Origin: Promethearchaeota archaeon
GTDB taxonomy: Archaea > Asgardarchaeota > Lokiarchaeia > Sigyniarchaeales > SOKP01
Length of the DNA: 5,148 nt
NCBI GenBank assembly: GCA_030615145.1
Contig: JAUWZT010000216.1
Span: forward strand, 1-5,148
Reading direction: 5' to 3'
Shown here: positions 5,003 to 5,148 of the stretch, in pieces
Numbering within the stretch: the first letter of the stretch is position 1
How the letters are laid out: every line of letters starts with the position of its first letter
The notes under the pieces: model-generated
The model's database searches: none
What the model saw: only the letters and a program-made list of their open reading frames with translations
Told to the model about the DNA's origin: nothing
Position numbers and translations under genes: made by a program

Positions 5003-5148
5003 TTGAAATTAATTTGTCCAATCGCAGGCGTAGGAAAAAGACTTCAGCCATTTACCTATTCAAAACCTAAAGCTTTCCTTAAAATTGCAGGAAAAAGGCT
5101 CATTGACCACATATTAATTAAACTAAAAAGAACATTCCCAAAAAATAC
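5003..5148 (+). CDS. Sugar-phosphate nucleotidyltransferase, N-terminal part only
   Basis: Forty-eight codons are visible before the window ends. The start is TTG at 5003: the in-frame TAG at 4985-4987 is followed by no other start codon. The first residues, MKLICPIAGVGKRLQPFT (1-18), match the nucleotide-binding signature of the family that joins sugar-1-phosphates to NTPs (consensus about PAAGxGTRLxPxT), and SKPKAFLKIAGKRLIDHIL (20-38) matches the next conserved block (xKPKxLxPVxGKPhIxxxL). Such enzymes make UDP-, dTDP- or GDP-sugars for glycans and glycoproteins; which one cannot be decided without the rest. Lys12 stands where Thr or Ser is more usual in the glycine-rich loop. The gene begins 7 bases after the stop of the upstream 172-residue gene, so an operon is likely. 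Confidence 0.88.
   Translation, partial: MKLICPIAGVGKRLQPFTYSKPKAFLKIAGKRLIDHILIKLKRTFPKN

Noticed and set aside
1..5148. Search by eye for CRISPR arrays, insertion sequences, terminal repeats and defence or toxin genes
   Set aside because: None were seen; genes are ordinary chromosomal types with short AT-rich spacers and no spaced direct repeats.

Overview
The window looks archaeal. It is strongly AT-rich (roughly 70% A+T by eye). It carries a glutamyl-tRNA synthetase of the archaeal/eukaryotic type, TATA-box-like promoters with short leaders, a start codon that can only be TTG, and a tRNA gene interrupted by several introns, one of which forms a textbook bulge-helix-bulge. The combination (AT-rich, multi-intron tRNA, free-standing Lrp/AsnC ligand-binding domain, zinc-ribbon membrane protease) suggests an Asgard/Lokiarchaeia-like genome. 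That lineage call is inference; only the domain-level call (Archaea) is well supported.

Layout, left to right. Bases 1-1035, minus strand: a CPBP/Rce1-type intramembrane protease with an N-terminal zinc ribbon, cut by the window edge before its last catalytic motif. Bases 1130-2911, minus: gltX, a complete glutamyl-tRNA synthetase with several non-consensus residues in otherwise conserved motifs. Bases 2912-3059: divergent promoter region. Bases 3060-3356, plus: a 98-residue free-standing Lrp/AsnC ligand-binding (RAM) domain. Bases 3424-3562, plus: a tRNA-Arg(GCG) gene split by three introns (D-loop, canonical 37/38 and T-loop), with its own promoter. Bases 3571-4350, minus: a HAD-superfamily hydrolase convergent with the tRNA, only 8 bases away. 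Bases 4477-4995, plus: an unrecognised, highly charged 172-residue protein. Bases 5003-5148, plus: the start of a sugar-phosphate nucleotidyltransferase, 7 bases after the previous stop and probably co-transcribed with it.

The genes do not form one pathway. The link between gltX and the tRNA gene is only general (translation). The most notable item is the tRNA: removing 17, 19 and 30 bases gives a 73-nt tRNA with all the expected stems and tertiary pairs. A standard tRNA search would probably miss or misread it, because the D-arm and T-arm are both interrupted. No mobile elements, CRISPR arrays or defence genes were seen. Intergenic spaces are all under about 150 bases.
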